This document shows, one piece after another, positions 36,159 through 48,400 of a stretch of DNA of 64,000 nt (within the stretch, counting starts at the first letter, position 1; every line of letters begins with the position of its first letter). Source of the DNA: Glomus cerebriforme (lineage: Eukaryota > Glomeromycota > Glomeromycetes > Glomerales > Glomeraceae); assembly GCA_003550305.1 (NCBI GenBank), contig QKYT01000193.1, forward strand, positions 42,557-106,556, written 5' to 3'. Both the position numbers and the translations under genes were made by a program. The notes beneath the pieces are model-generated. The model was not told where the DNA came from and made no database searches. It saw only the letters and a program-made list of their open reading frames with translations.

Positions 36159-37365
36159 ATGTTCTCTATTCTTGATTTTCTCATTATTTATTCTATATTT
36201 ATTAACTCAGTAATTGCCAGTCATGAACATCAAAAACCGCCACTTCCTGTGATTATTGACACAGATGGTTACATTGATGACTTTCTTGCGATTCTTTACG
36301 CGCTCAAATCCAGGGAACTTGACGTGCGAGGTGTTACTTACCTGGGAGACGGATGGTCACATGCAGGTATAATATTAACAAATATAATAGTATGTTTCCT
36401 TAATATTAAATATACTAAATCAAGTATTACAAAATCTTTTAATAGCATCAGCTCAGAATATAGTTGATATCATCGATGACATTTATCCTGGAAAAAACCT
36501 TCCCGTAATACTTGGCGCTAACTACGATCTCTTTGAATCTGACAGAAATCCCAAAACTTTAGGTAGCCCAGGCTGTTTTTACCAAAAATCAGTTTCAGAA
36601 ATTGCAAGAAATGACGCAGATTTATTATATGGTCTCAATCGACAACTCAGGCTATCAAAACGGATATGGTATGATGCTCTTACTGGGTTTAATATCACCC
36701 AAAACTTTGCTGATCTTATTGACTCCACAATTAAACAAACTGGCAAGAAACCCACAATTATAGCAACTGGTCCAGCTACTAATATCGTTACGTTTCTACG
36801 CGCTTTTCCAACTTATACTAAAAGAATTGAAAAAATTGTCTGGATGGGTGGCTCTTTAAATGTCTATAGAGATTTATTTACTGTGCCAAGTAATACTCTT
36901 GCTGAATATAATTTGTATCTTGATTGTGTTGCTGCTCAAGAATTACTTGCCTATGATTTGAATATCCTTTTGGTACCAATTGACTTTACAAATGAAACAC
37001 CACTCAACCCTGGTTTTTTTGACAAACTTTCAAAACTTACAAGTTTTTATGGGAAATTTACTTATAGACTTTTGTCTACCACTCGTGCGGTGTCGTTTGC
37101 AAATGATTCTGCATTTTATAATAATTATTTTCTTTGGGATCCTAAAGCAGTTGCTGTAGTTAAAAATATTGGTATCTCAAAGATTGTTTCAAATCGTAAA
37201 TTAGCTGTTACCTGTGAGGGAAAAGAGAGTATTGATGGTCAATTTATGAAGTCTCAAATCTTGACCAAGGCAAATTTTAAGATTGCAATCGATGCTATTG
37301 TTAGTGATCCCGTTGATGATTCTCCATTCTTCAATGATTTTCTCGATGCAATAAACAAAGATTAG
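36159..37365 (+). CDS. Secreted inosine/uridine-preferring nucleoside hydrolase
   Basis: Exons 36159-36366 and 36446-37365 with a 79-nt phase-1 intron (GTATAA...TTAATAG) give 375 residues. A signal peptide covers about 1-22 (FLIIYSIFINSVIAS). The metal-binding signature of the family (DTDxxxDD) is DTDGYIDD at 34-41. Further family motifs are VWMGGSLN, EYNLYLDCVAA and LWDPKAVAV, which carry the other calcium and ribose ligands. The enzyme hydrolyses the N-glycosidic bond of nucleosides to base and ribose. The signal peptide places it outside the cell or in the vacuole, where it could salvage nucleosides from soil or host. All key residues are present, so it looks active. Confidence 0.9.
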
Positions 37366-37955
37366 TATATATATAAGTATAATTATAAATATGTAAATGA
37401 AATATATAAATGGTGCAAATATATTGTATATATAGCACAAAATAATGACAGATAAATAAAATTAGGAAATTCTCTTATCAAATTTAAGTTTAATATCAAA
37501 TTTATAGATATAAGAAAAAATGCCATAATGTAAAGAATTCTGAAAGTTCTGAAATGAGATCCAGAAAAACTTTATAAAAAACAACACTAAAAAATGAGGC
37601 TTATAATAAATGTAAGTCTAGATCTATAAGTTAATAATTTGATTCCGCTTGATAAAAAAATTTAATTTTTTTTTCAATTAATACAACAAAAACAAATAAT
37701 AATTTTTAATAAACTTTTATCAAATTTATTATCTCAGAATTTACGAAGAATGACAAATATTATGATAGTTGATAATGTCCCTGATGTAAAAATATTTTGT
37801 GCTTACTTTTTGTCAAACATGTGCCTTATTATACCAATTACCAAGGTGTAAAGATTTGATTAAAATAATTAATGCAATCCAAGTTGTCATCGAGTGAGTA
37901 TCGTTATCCAAATATCCAAAAATAATTCTTCCCGAAAGGAAAAAAAAATTAATAT
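37366..37955. other. Spacer after the nucleoside hydrolase
   Basis: AT-rich 3' flank with no gene seen. Confidence 0.5.
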
Positions 37956-38240
37956 GAACATGTATACCTGGTCAATAAGAACTCGAAATGCTTTGTGAAT
38001 TAATCAAGACAAGTCATAGGTCCAGCTCTAGTCCATTCTTGATTCTTGCGCTCCATCATTCTAAATTCATCTAGGTCCTTCCATCCAAAATGCTGAATAG
38101 GCTACAAAACCACCACACCCAATATAATTGTCTATTTCAAATTAGGAAAGTTTTATTCATGGAATTGGTTTTGCAATCTTTGCACCATCCAAAGGAAATT
38201 CTAGATTCTCCAAGCAAAATCACATAAAGAGATTTAATAA
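37956..38240 (-). pseudogene. Protein-kinase N-lobe fragment
   Basis: Read on the minus strand with one or two shifts: glycine-loop-like CGGFVAYSAFWMEGPR, then a QEWTRAGP-like stretch and a LDNSQ-like stretch. It is clearly a relative of the fragments at 20340-21600, with shared phrases at the DNA level (TTCTTGCGC, ATTCATCTAGG, ACCACACCCAA). Dead copy. Confidence 0.6.
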
Positions 38241-39195
38241 AAGTAATTACAGAAATTTAAGTATAGTTTTTTTTTTTTTAAAAAAAGAAAGAAAAAAATA
38301 CGGATGTAAAAGAATTATGCGACTCAGTAAACTTATAAAAATACAGCAATAATAAAAAAATCAAAGAGCAGTTCCATAGTATTCCTATTCCGGTAACTTG
38401 TATATTTTGAATTTAATTCTGTATACGTGACATGAAGGATACGCCAAAGGCAAATAAAACTTCAAATGTATTTTGAGGCGCAGGAGACGCAATACGAATG
38501 AGTGTATGCCTTCGTTACTGCTGTTTGAAGGATTACTAGCTGAATATACTTGACACTTTGTTGATAAATTTGAGATTCAACAGATTATCGTTGAATCTAT
38601 TGTTGGGTTAGAGGTGTATGTTGTAACGATGTGGAAACTGATCATCAGGAATAAGAGAGATAAGTCGATACTATTATTAAAGGGTCTCGCGACTTCCAGT
38701 AGATTGAACGCAGTATATGTAACTACACGATAGATGCGCATTTCATTTGGTAAAGGCAAATGTTATGTGATCCATTGGTTCTATTTTTTCAAATGATGAA
38801 TATTATACCTGCCGGAATGCAAAAAAAAAAATTTTTATGAACGGTTGGCAAATTCATTTATAACTCCCTTGAAGTATCGGATTTTTCTTACACGCAAATC
38901 GCACCAAATACAGCACATGTCGAAAAAAAAATTCTTTGATTTAAAAAATGGCAAATTGATCTTGGTCTATAAAAGTTTAGTTTAAGAATTAATATTAAAT
39001 TTTTATTTTTGTACTATCTACACGTACATGGGGATTGTATTTTATAATAGTATCAGAAAATTTAATACGTTGTATAACTTAGTCACATGATGATTGATGA
39101 CGATCGTATTATAAATCAAAAATACCAGTAAATTTTTTTTTTGCAAATCTTTTTTACTTCCGCTTTTTTATTTATATATATTTTTTTTTTTTGAA
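38241..39195. other. Spacer upstream of the glutaredoxin gene
   Basis: No gene seen apart from poly-T/A runs (38268-38300 and 39130-39192). The stretch directly before the glutaredoxin start is T-rich and would be its promoter and leader. Confidence 0.5.
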
Positions 39196-40094
39196 ATGAG
39201 CTTACGATCTTTAACACGTTTAGTAAGTATAATTAAATATTATCATCACGAAAACAAAAGAATTTTTTTAGAAATTAACTTTTTAATTTTTTTTTTATAG
39301 GCTAATTTGGGTAGACCATTTACTTTTAACAATTTACTCACATCATCATTTATAAAGAACGTAAATAATGAAATAAGAAGCCCACTAGCTTCTTCGATTT
39401 TATGCAGATATATTTCTGATTCTTTGAAAAAAACATTGGATGAGGTAATTTTTTTTTATAATTGTTTATCGAATCTAAGAAGTTAAATAATTTCATTCTA
39501 ATAAATTTTAATCAACAGACTGTGCAAAAAAATGACGTTGTTTTATTCATGAAAGGCACACCTGAAATCCCACAGGTAATAACAGTAATCTAATATATTT
39601 TTAGAGAATTGATTTTAATAATTACATGTATATACGTATTATAGTGCGGATTTAGTAGAGCCGTTGTTCAAATTTTTCAAGCTCAAGGTAATACGGTGAT
39701 AAAATTTATACTATTTTTAATCGTTATTGTATTAATATTATAAAATAAATATATCTTTATTCTTCTTTTTGGATATAGGTGTGGATCTCTCAAAGGTTAA
39801 AACACTCAATGTTTTAGAGGATCATGAATTAAGAGAAGGTGTCAAGGAATATTCGTATGTACAAACGAAAAAAAAAAATAACAAACTGGCATAATATTAT
39901 TTTTATTTTACGATTTAAATTTTTTTTTTTTTTTGTTTAGACAATGGCCAACTGTCCCACAAGTATATATTAAGGGAGAATTTATTGGTGGTTGTGACAT
40001 TATGCTTAATATGCACCAATCTGGTGACTTAGAAGAACTGTTATTGAAACAAGGATTGGTCGCTTCTGATGAAGAATTGGAAAAGGAGGAATAG
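39196..40094 (+). CDS. GRX5: Mitochondrial monothiol glutaredoxin (Grx5 type)
   Basis: Six exons: 39196-39222, 39301-39444, 39519-39575, 39645-39687, 39779-39854 and 39941-40094, giving 166 residues. The N-terminal 55 residues are Ser/Arg/Asn-rich with few acids and fit a mitochondrial targeting peptide. The glutaredoxin fold follows: [13 protein letters not shown], the active site [15 protein letters not shown] and GGCDI, which binds glutathione. CGFS glutaredoxins hold a [2Fe-2S] cluster with glutathione and pass it on in mitochondrial iron-sulfur protein assembly. Exon 4 starts exactly at the CGFS cysteine. It ends 262 bp from the convergent BTB-TLDc gene. Intact. Confidence 0.93.
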
Positions 40095-40356
40095 AAATAT
40101 TAGATACGAAAGAACAATTTTTTAGTTCTTAAAATAGAATTGATTATTATTTTTTATTATAAGAGTGACAAATTTATTTATTACAGGATTAAAATAAATA
40201 AATAGTATGGCTTATTAACGTTACATAAGCTATCCAGATTTATAATTTAAAGAGTAAACCAATTTTATTCATATTATTAATATAAAATTATCTATTCAAA
40301 TCTATGGGAAATATTACATTATCAAATTCATTCAAATCATCGCATTAAAATACGTA

Positions 40357-41840
40357 TTATCTCTTCTTATGTGATAATACTTGAGAAGTAGAATTAAAAT
40401 TAGATTTACGAGGATTATCAACGATCTGATATACTTCATAATCAACGACTTGGAACATTTCTAAATTATTAGAATTATTGTAAATTGATTTCCAATAAAT
40501 AGACCGTTTTCCATCAGGAAAAGCTGTTAAATCATCGTTACCAAAACAAGGACCATAACCGGATTTTTTATGTATAGCAAATCTATCTAACCTATTAAAA
40601 TCCGCCTTTTCATTATCAAAATTAAAGACAAAACTATCATTGGTCGTGCGATCAAATTTCCAATCTAAAGGATTATATCCTCCAAATATTGCGGTAGAAT
40701 TATTGATCTTGAATACTACTAAAGTCCTTTGAATTTTTTCACAACGTTGATGAAATAAATCTGAAGAAAAACCATCGCGTCTACCACGTAAAATTAATCT
40801 AAATTCGTAAGGAATTTCTGCTGGTCTATAAATCACATCATCCTTTCTATCAATCCAACTTGTAAGTAAAGTAGCATGACAAATATTAAGAATTGTATTA
40901 TTAAATTGTGTGGAAATAGGTGAATTGATTACGGTGGAAGATCCACATGCTTTTTTCAATTGATGTCTTAATGCTAGATCAAAATTTTCTATAGGTAAGA
41001 ATGGTTCGCATGGAATTAATAAATCATGAAATTCATTCCAATTCATTGACATTATACTATTCCAAGGAATACATTGACTCAAGGTATATTTAAATTCATG
41101 CCAATCTTTTTTATTCCAACTAGAAACTTGATTTCCTAATTTAGGTAACTGAAATCTTGCCCAATTAATAATAAATCCCCATAATGTTTCATTTAATTTA
41201 ATATATCCACATTTATCGAGTGAATTCAAAATGTTAGGAGAAAAATTAATGGATTCAAAAATTGATAAAGGATTATGTAAAATTTTTGAAGTATAATAAA
41301 TTTTAAGTTTTTGTAAAGAATCATGATTATAAATTTTTTCATGATATTTAGTAAAATTTTGATCCATCCAATCAGTTTGTTGATGAATTAAATTTTCTTG
41401 AATATGTTCTAAAAGTTCGGATAATTTTAATTCTTCCGCTGCAAAAAGAAGATCAAAAGATTGATTTCCATTACAATTTAACAGATCAACTTTTCCACTA
41501 TAAATATATCTATAAAATAAAAAAGTACGGATTTTTTTTTTAATTCAGTTGCGCCCACAAATTGACAGAGAGGATCAAACACTTACTTTAGAATAATTTC
41601 GAATGTTGGAGGAGAAATATTTGAATTACTAAGAATAAATTTGTCATATGTAGTTTTAACTTTATTACCAGATAAGTTCTCTTTAAACCAAGGTGATCTG
41701 GCACGAAGAATAAGTGAATGTGCCGGAAATTCTTTCAACTTATCTTCTTGACCCACACGAATTATCACATCATAAAAAGCCGAAGTATCAAATAATTGCA
41801 CTAGATCACGAGATAACTTGGTAAGTAAATGAAATGACAT
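40357..41840 (-). CDS. BTB-TLDc domain protein
   Basis: Exons 41840-41587 and 41509-40357 with a 77-nt phase-2 intron give 468 residues. The BTB domain covers about 20-115 (YDVIIRVGQEDKLKEFPAHS ... RSPWFKENLSG). A BACK-like helical linker follows (LLFAAEELKLSELLEHIQEN). The TLDc domain fills the last ~170 residues, with FRLILRGRRDGFSSDLFH and FKINNSTAIFGGYNPLDW and ending near FQVVDYEVYQIV. BTB mediates dimerisation and cullin-3 binding; TLDc domains are linked to oxidation resistance and V-ATPase regulation. This pairing is one of the largest families in Rhizophagus. The start at 41840 is chosen because MSFHLLTKLSRDLVQLF fits the family; an in-frame Met at 41906 would add 22 residues. Intact. 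Confidence 0.9.
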
Positions 41841-42795
41841 TTTTAATTTTAAATTTTTTTTAGGGAGAAAAATTTTTTTTAAAAAAGGTAAAAGGAAAAT
41901 TGTCAAAATATATATCTGATATCACTTGTTATCCAATAGTGTAAGTGAAAATCATTTCAGCTGCACTAAATACAACTTTTGCGTTTCATGATATTTATGC
42001 AGGAACAGAAAAAAATATTGCATACGATTATGTTGTAATAATGTATTGTAACGTTATTAATTTCTAAATTAGGATTATTTGAAGATGCAATGCAGAAATT
42101 TCGATCGATTGTATTATTTGTATATTTACTATACCGTTAATCTGTTATGATTTACAATGGAACGTGAATCTGAAGACGATCCAAAGTGCTATATAAAAAA
42201 ACAATTGGTAATTCGCCGTGAATTAACTTGTGGAAGGAGAGAGGCAGATTGGCGGAAGTATTGTATCACGTAAATCTTTTTTTAACTTTTGAATATTAAG
42301 TATATGCCAGCGGAAATCCGCTGCTGTGAATATACAATCTTCTATGCTAGCTTTAATAAAGCAAGAAATGGTATTTCATTTTTATTAATCTGAGATACTA
42401 AAAATGGAAGTAGAAATTATAAAGAGATACTATATTATCGTATGACTTATGTAGCGTAATCTTTCATTATCCTGATGATAAAAATATAGATATTTTAATA
42501 TCAAAAAATATATATATATATATATATATATTGTTACTGTTATATATATGTGATAACATTATAAATAATATAAATATTTGAAAGAAATTAAGAAAGTTGC
42601 ATTACTATTGCAAACAACATCAGAAAAGTTGTGATTATTTAAATAGATGCCCTACTGATGCCTCCTAAACTCTTTTTCAAAGAAGCATCTATGCTTAAAT
42701 TAGTAGCTGGTCATAATTTTCGACATTTATGTATTTTTTTTAGTCGCTTCACATCTCACTTGATTCTCTATTCTCTGTATTAAAATGTTATAACA
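41841..42795. other. Spacer between BTB-TLDc and GIY-YIG genes
   Basis: Holds a (TA)n microsatellite at 42508-42531. A 38-codon plus-strand frame at 42157-42273 (MERESEDDPKCYIKKQ...) is followed by a possible donor CACGTAAAT and might be a first exon, but no continuation was found. Confidence 0.5.
42508..42531. repeat. (TA)n microsatellite
   Basis: About twelve TA units. Confidence 0.85.
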
Positions 42796-42799
42796 AGAT

Positions 42800-43366
42800 T
42801 TATTTCATATATCTATGATTTCTAGCGAAATGGCCGCGTCTACCACACTTGTAACATCTATCACAATTACTATAATGATGACCAGGTCTTTGGCATTTGT
42901 AACAATTATTACAATTACTATAATTACCAGTATGTCTTCCTCCACATTTGGAACAATTATCACATTGAGAAGTCAAGTGATCTCTTTCACCGCATATGTC
43001 ACATCTACAATTATACGCAGAATGACCATATCTACCACAGCAAGGACATTTATAATCCAATTTATTATAAATCCGGTTAAGGTCATCGTTTGATAAATCC
43101 ATCTGGGAGTAAATACTACCTCTTACATTATCAATACCATACTTTTCCATACATTTAAGAGTTATTGCCAATTCTAAACCTCTATTATTAGTTCTCTTTT
43201 CCCATATAACTCTGATTGGAGGGTATTCTCTTGTCCAATTTGAACATCTTGCACCTCCATTTTTATGTTGTTCAAATCTTACGTCGAGATCCTTAGTTTG
43301 ACCAACATAATACTTGTAATTGTCGTATATATCGTCATAACATTCTAACACATAAACGATAAACAT
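42800..43366 (-). CDS. GIY-YIG nuclease with zinc-knuckle tail
   Basis: A single-exon gene of 188 residues. The N-terminal GIY-YIG domain (1-~90) has VYVL (3-7) and YVG (20-22) in place of GIY and YIG. Arg30 and His34 lie in VRFEQH and Glu65 in GLELA; these match the Tyr, Arg and Glu of the family active site. A motif EKYGIDNVRGS (74-84) follows. The tail has five Cys/His clusters: C107-C110-H115-C120, C122-C125-H130-C135, C138-C141-H145-C152 (odd spacing), C155-C158-H163-C168 and C171-C174-H179-H184 (last Cys replaced by His). CCHC knuckles bind single-stranded nucleic acid, so it may be a nuclease aimed at ss/branched DNA or RNA. The KYGIxNVRG-plus-knuckle layout reminds me of proteins of giant viruses and protists (recalled, not checked). 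All residues appear intact. Confidence 0.8.
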   Translation of the reverse strand: MFIVYVLECYDDIYDNYKYYVGQTKDLDVRFEQHKNGGARCSNWTREYPPIRVIWEKRTNNRGLELAITLKCMEKYGIDNVRGSIYSQMDLSNDDLNRIYNKLDYKCPCCGRYGHSAYNCRCDICGERDHLTSQCDNCSKCGGRHTGNYSNCNNCYKCQRPGHHYSNCDRCYKCGRRGHFARNHRYMK

Positions 43367-43775
43367 TTTTAAAATTTTTCGCAGAATAGAAATCGGTATA
43401 CAGTATATCTGATATGAAGGTAAGCCGTAAGGTATTATGTCATTTTTGGTATTATTTTCGCATTGGAAGTCGTCCTATTTATATAAAAATTTGTTAATTC
43501 GGGGGAACCTAAAATAGATATTGAAATTAGCACATGGGTATATTATTAACCAAAACTAGAAACTCGTAACGACGGGCAAAAAAATTGGTTTGTTGCACAT
43601 TCTGCAATTATATTAATTATATTTGTTAATAATATATCGTAATATCACGCAAGTTTTGAACTACTTGATTTAGGCAAATTTAAAGAAATACAGAAATACA
43701 ATATATATTACTGTGCCACATCACTGTGCTACGAAATAACTTTGTAAACCCACATTCCGCAAACATTATTGGATT
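43367..43775. other. Upstream spacer of the GIY-YIG gene
   Basis: No gene. Probably holds the GIY-YIG promoter, but I see no clear element. Confidence 0.5.
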
Positions 43776-43776
43776 A

Positions 43777-44082
43777 TTGTATATACTTGATATATTTGAT
43801 ATATTTGATATAACTGATATAACTGATATATTTGATATAACTGATATAACTGATATATTTGATATANNNNNNNNNNNNNNNNNNNNNNNNNNNNNNNNNN
43901 NNNNNNNNNNNNNNNNNNNNNNNNNNTGATATATTTGATATAACTGATATAACTGATATATTTGATATAACTGATATAACTGATATATTTGATATATTTG
44001 ATATAATTGATATATAATTGATATAATTGATATAGTTTGATATAGTTGATATGTTTGATATACTGGATATATTAGATATTAC
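43777..44082. repeat. 9-bp / 27-bp higher-order tandem repeat with a gap
   Basis: Nine-base units of three kinds, TGATATATT, TGATATAAC and TGATATAAT, are arranged mostly as a 27-bp period (TGATATATT, TGATATAAC, TGATATAAC). It starts after TATACT near 43785 and drifts beyond about 44000. Positions 43867-43926 are N, so true length is unknown. The frame through it encodes DI(F/T)DI repeats, which I take as incidental. Confidence 0.85.
43867..43926. other. Assembly gap (60 N) inside the tandem repeat
   Basis: Run of N flanked by identical repeat units; the size is probably arbitrary. Confidence 0.99.
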
Positions 44083-45362
44083 AGTATACCTTTTATTTAT
44101 TATAGTATTATATCTTTGTCGTTTCTATTTTATTTTAATAAAAAAATCTACAATGTATCTAACCAAAGATAATTCTTCATTTACTTCAAATATAATTCTT
44201 TCAAAGTAAAAAGCTATAAGCTTAATTTTTAGCAAATCAAAGCTTGTTAATACTAGGCTAAAAGAATACTTTTACATCTGCCACCATGTATCTAACTGAC
44301 AAACAATCGCTGTCGTGTACGCACACATGAAAACCCCGATGATACTTGTTCAACGTTTTGAACAATCAATATATTAAAAATAGTTAGAATCAATTTCGGC
44401 ACTTTGAATCCTGGCTATTTTCGGCTAAATTAATAGGGGTTTCGGCGCAAGCCTATCCCAAATCACCATCGATCATTTCCTTACCTTATTTGGATCGTCA
44501 TCTGACGCACACCATAGTCAATAAATTCTTTGTAATCTTTAGCTAATTTGTCATTTGGTCCTCGGCATCTAGTGATCGAGGACGAATTATGTACGAAACT
44601 CGTCAAGAAATTGCGCTTTAATTTATTGGGAATTATTTTATAATAAAGCATGTTTTGGATATTAATTTGTTGAAAATACATACTAATTTTGAATGAAATC
44701 TAGCCATTTGGATTGTAGATCTAATATATGTATAGCGTATTCTGCCGAAAATTTTTTTAGTCTAACCTAATCTAGAAATTTTAATTTCTATCTTGATAAA
44801 TCGGTAACACTACTTAAATGAATCTAATTTTTAAAATGTTAGGAAATACGTTATGATCCTTATTTAGAAATTAATTATTAAGTTCGTACTCACGTGACTA
44901 GCATAAAATTCAAATTTAAATTTTATGAATAAATTGTAAAAACAATCGTTTTTTTTTTTCATTGAACTGTTTGTTTTAAAATTAGCCAACAGGTAAATGC
45001 ATTAGGGTTTGTTGTTTTGTTTCACAGTCCCCTAGCGAAAAATGTCATTTATTTGTTAATCATTTATTGGATAACTTAAATTCTGAATATATAACAGATA
45101 ATTAAACAAAGCCTATAATGTTTTTAATATCAAAGTTCAATTATTGATGTTATATGATAATATTTCGTTATTTTCAATAAAAGTTTTATTCTCAATAAAA
45201 TATTTGATCGTGAGAGAAATTCTAGACATTGTTGACATAAAAGAATGTCTCCTTTTCTCACGATATTTTCCCACGGTGAGTGATACTTTTACCCCTTTAC
45301 ACAAATGATGATCAACAAATGACAGACGTTAGAACTTAAATATAAAAATAACTTATTTCGAC
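44083..45362. other. Spacer upstream of LKR/SDH
   Basis: No supported gene. A 66-codon minus-strand frame (44481-44681) carries no motif I know. The last few hundred bases would hold the LKR/SDH promoter. Confidence 0.5.
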
Positions 45363-45373
45363 TATATATATAA
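45363..45373 (+). promoter_or_regulatory. TATA box of the LKR/SDH gene
   Basis: TATATATATAA about 40 bp before the start codon, in the position expected for a short 5' leader. Confidence 0.5.
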
Positions 45374-45412
45374 TGAGAGTTTTGAAATAATACAGTAAAT
45401 TTTGCCAATAAA

Positions 45413-48400
45413 ATGATTCGTATCCCTGTTTCATATCTATACCATTCAAATTCTCGTTATGCTAGGTCTTTAAATCAAACTACGATTCGAAGATTAAACA
45501 CGCTTGCGTTACGTCGTGAAGATAAAAGTCGATGGGAACGCAGAGTTGCTTTGACACCCGATCATGTTTCAAAATTAATTAAAGAAACCGGTGTAAAAGT
45601 ATACGTACAGCCGTGTAATAAACGTGTATTCAGCAATGAAAAGTATGAACAAGTATGTTAACGGCAAAAAAAATAAATCATGTGACCGTGTCAAGTTCGG
45701 TCCTTTTCTGAATTAATTACTTCGATTTTAGGCTGGCGCAATAATCCAGGAAGACATTTCAGTTGCAGACATAATAATGGGGATTAAGGAAGTCCCGGCT
45801 AAAAATTTAATTCCGAATAAAACACATATATTCTTTTCTCATACACATAAAGGACAGGAATATAATATGACAATGTTACAAGATATTCTCGATAAGGTTT
45901 AAATTTTCATTCAAATGTTTTACTACGCCTCCTCAATAAAAAGATACCATGTATTAAATTTTTACTGTGCATACGTTCTTTTCTTTTAGAAAATACGATT
46001 AATTGATTATGAATTAATGACAAACGAAGAGAAAAAGCGTCTAGTATTATTCGGAACTCACGCTGGTTACGCAGGTAAGGAATAAGGATGAATATTTTAA
46101 GTACGAAACTTTTTTTTTTATTTCACGTTGTATTTTATCTTTATGTTTTTCTCTTTGTATTTTTGTAGGAATGATTGATGGACTTCACGGATTGGGATTA
46201 AGACTTTTGGGATTAGGTTATAATACGCCATTCATGGTATTTTTAATAAATTTATTTATATTCTTTTCTTTCATTTACTATCGATTAACAGTATTTTAAT
46301 CACTCAACAGCATATTGCCATGTCTCATTCATATAAATCTCTCGCTTCTGCTAAATCATCGATCAAAAGTGTGAGTGAATCAATTGCTGCTGAAGGATTA
46401 CCTAAAGATTTAGGTCCAATGACTTTTGTCTTTACAGGAACTGGTCATGTTTCTAATGTAAGAGGAAGTTTTTCCTTAAATAAGTTTAATTCGTAATGCT
46501 AATGAAGGTTTATTGAATTTTAAAGGGAGCACAAGAGATATTCAAACACTTGCCGCATGAGTATATAGATGCTAAAGATTTAAAAGAATGTGCCTTAACT
46601 TCGCGTAAGTAAACAATTCAGTTTAGTATTGTTATTTATTATATTACTTATATTCTCTTTCTATTTCTTAAATAGATAATTATAATAACAAGAAGATTTA
46701 CGGTTGTCAAATTAAACTTCATGACTATCTTGTTCACAAGAACTTAGGAAAATTTGTATCCAAAAGTGATTATTACGCCAATCCCAACGAATACGAATGT
46801 GAATTTCACACAAAGGTAAATACATGCATACATATTCTCTATTCCTTCAGCTTTTTTACGCTCTAAAGTTTCTTTATAATAGATTGCTCCATATACTACG
46901 ATGCTCATACATGGATCTTATTGGGATACACGATATCCGAGATTAGTAACCAACAAACAATTAAGAGCGATTCAGGCCGATCCAAGCAACAAAAATAGAT
47001 TATTAGCTATTGCTGATATAAGTTGTGATATAAATGTAAGATTCATCATTGTACAATAAAGTATAGTTTTGTAACTTTGGCTAAGTTTTTTCTTTTAGGG
47101 TCCGTTGGAATTTCTTTCTCATTCAACCACAATCGATGATCCATTTTATTACGTGGATGCTGTTAATAACAAAGAACATAAGAAGTTTGTAATCTTTTTT
47201 ACCATTAATTTAAAGTGCTGCACTACCTGGATTTGATTTTTAAACTTTTCACTTTCATAGTGATGAAGGAAAGGGAACGCAAATAATGGCAGTTGATATT
47301 CTCCCTACAGAAATTCCAATAGAAAGCAGCGAGCATTTCAGCAAATCTCTTTATCCATTTATGAATGATTTGGTTAGTAAAATAACAATAATTACACAAA
47401 ATTGATCATAATTACGCGTCATTAATTATTCATCCGTATTCGTTCGTATTTGATATAGATTAACGGAAATATTGATCAAAATCCAGTTCTTTCAAGAGCA
47501 ACTATCGCTAAAGATGGAAAATTAACGGATTCACACCAAAATTTATATGATTTATTGCCAAAAAACAATACTCCAATTTCATCTTTAAGATCTCGAAAAG
47601 ACAAGAAAAAGATACTATTATTAGGAAGTGGATTTGTAACTAAACCGTTCGTAGATTATTTTAGCAAACAGGATGATATATCATTGATCATTGGTACGTC
47701 GTATACTACAAGTTTTGTACTTTTAATTTCTTTGTTTTGTTTTTTTTAATGCATTTTATTATTTACTTTAGAAAAGAAGGAAAATTAGCATAAATATTAT
47801 TAAATAGAATTATTCTAATAGCTGTATTAACATAGATATTTCCTTAATAAATATTTGAGAATTAGTTAACGAAATCTATCTAATTTTTAATTCTAATTTG
47901 TTCCATATTATTATTATATTTTATTTAGCTAGCAATATGAAAAATGAAGCTATTGCTTTAACGCATGGAAATCAGGATATTCAAGTTGTCGATTTAGACG
48001 TGAATAAAAAAGAAGAATTATCAAGATTGGTTCAAGGAGCTGATATTGTCGTTAGGTAACCTTATTTTAAAATAATTTATATTATTAAATTTTATAACAC
48101 GTTATATTTTATTTAGCTTGTTACCAGCACCTTTACATCCAATGGTTGCAGAGAAGTGTATTGCTCATAAAAAAAATATGGTTACAGCTAGCTATATATC
48201 ACCTGCAATGAAAGCATTGGATGAACGGTAAAGTAAAATTATTTTTGAATTTTCCCGAATATTTATATATAATTTAAACATAATATTCTCTTTGATGCTA
48301 AACAGAGCGAAACAAGCTGGAATAACAATTCTTAACGAGATAGGAGTTGATCCAGGAATTGATCATTTATCTGCCATGAAGATTATTGATGAAGTTAAAG

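Noticed and set aside
42157..42273. 38-codon frame with a possible splice donor
   Set aside because: No following exon could be joined in phase.
42815..43093. Thr/Ile-rich 92-codon plus-strand frame
   Set aside because: It is the antisense of the zinc-knuckle coding region of the GIY-YIG gene.
44481..44681. 66-codon minus-strand frame
   Set aside because: No family resemblance and no splice context.
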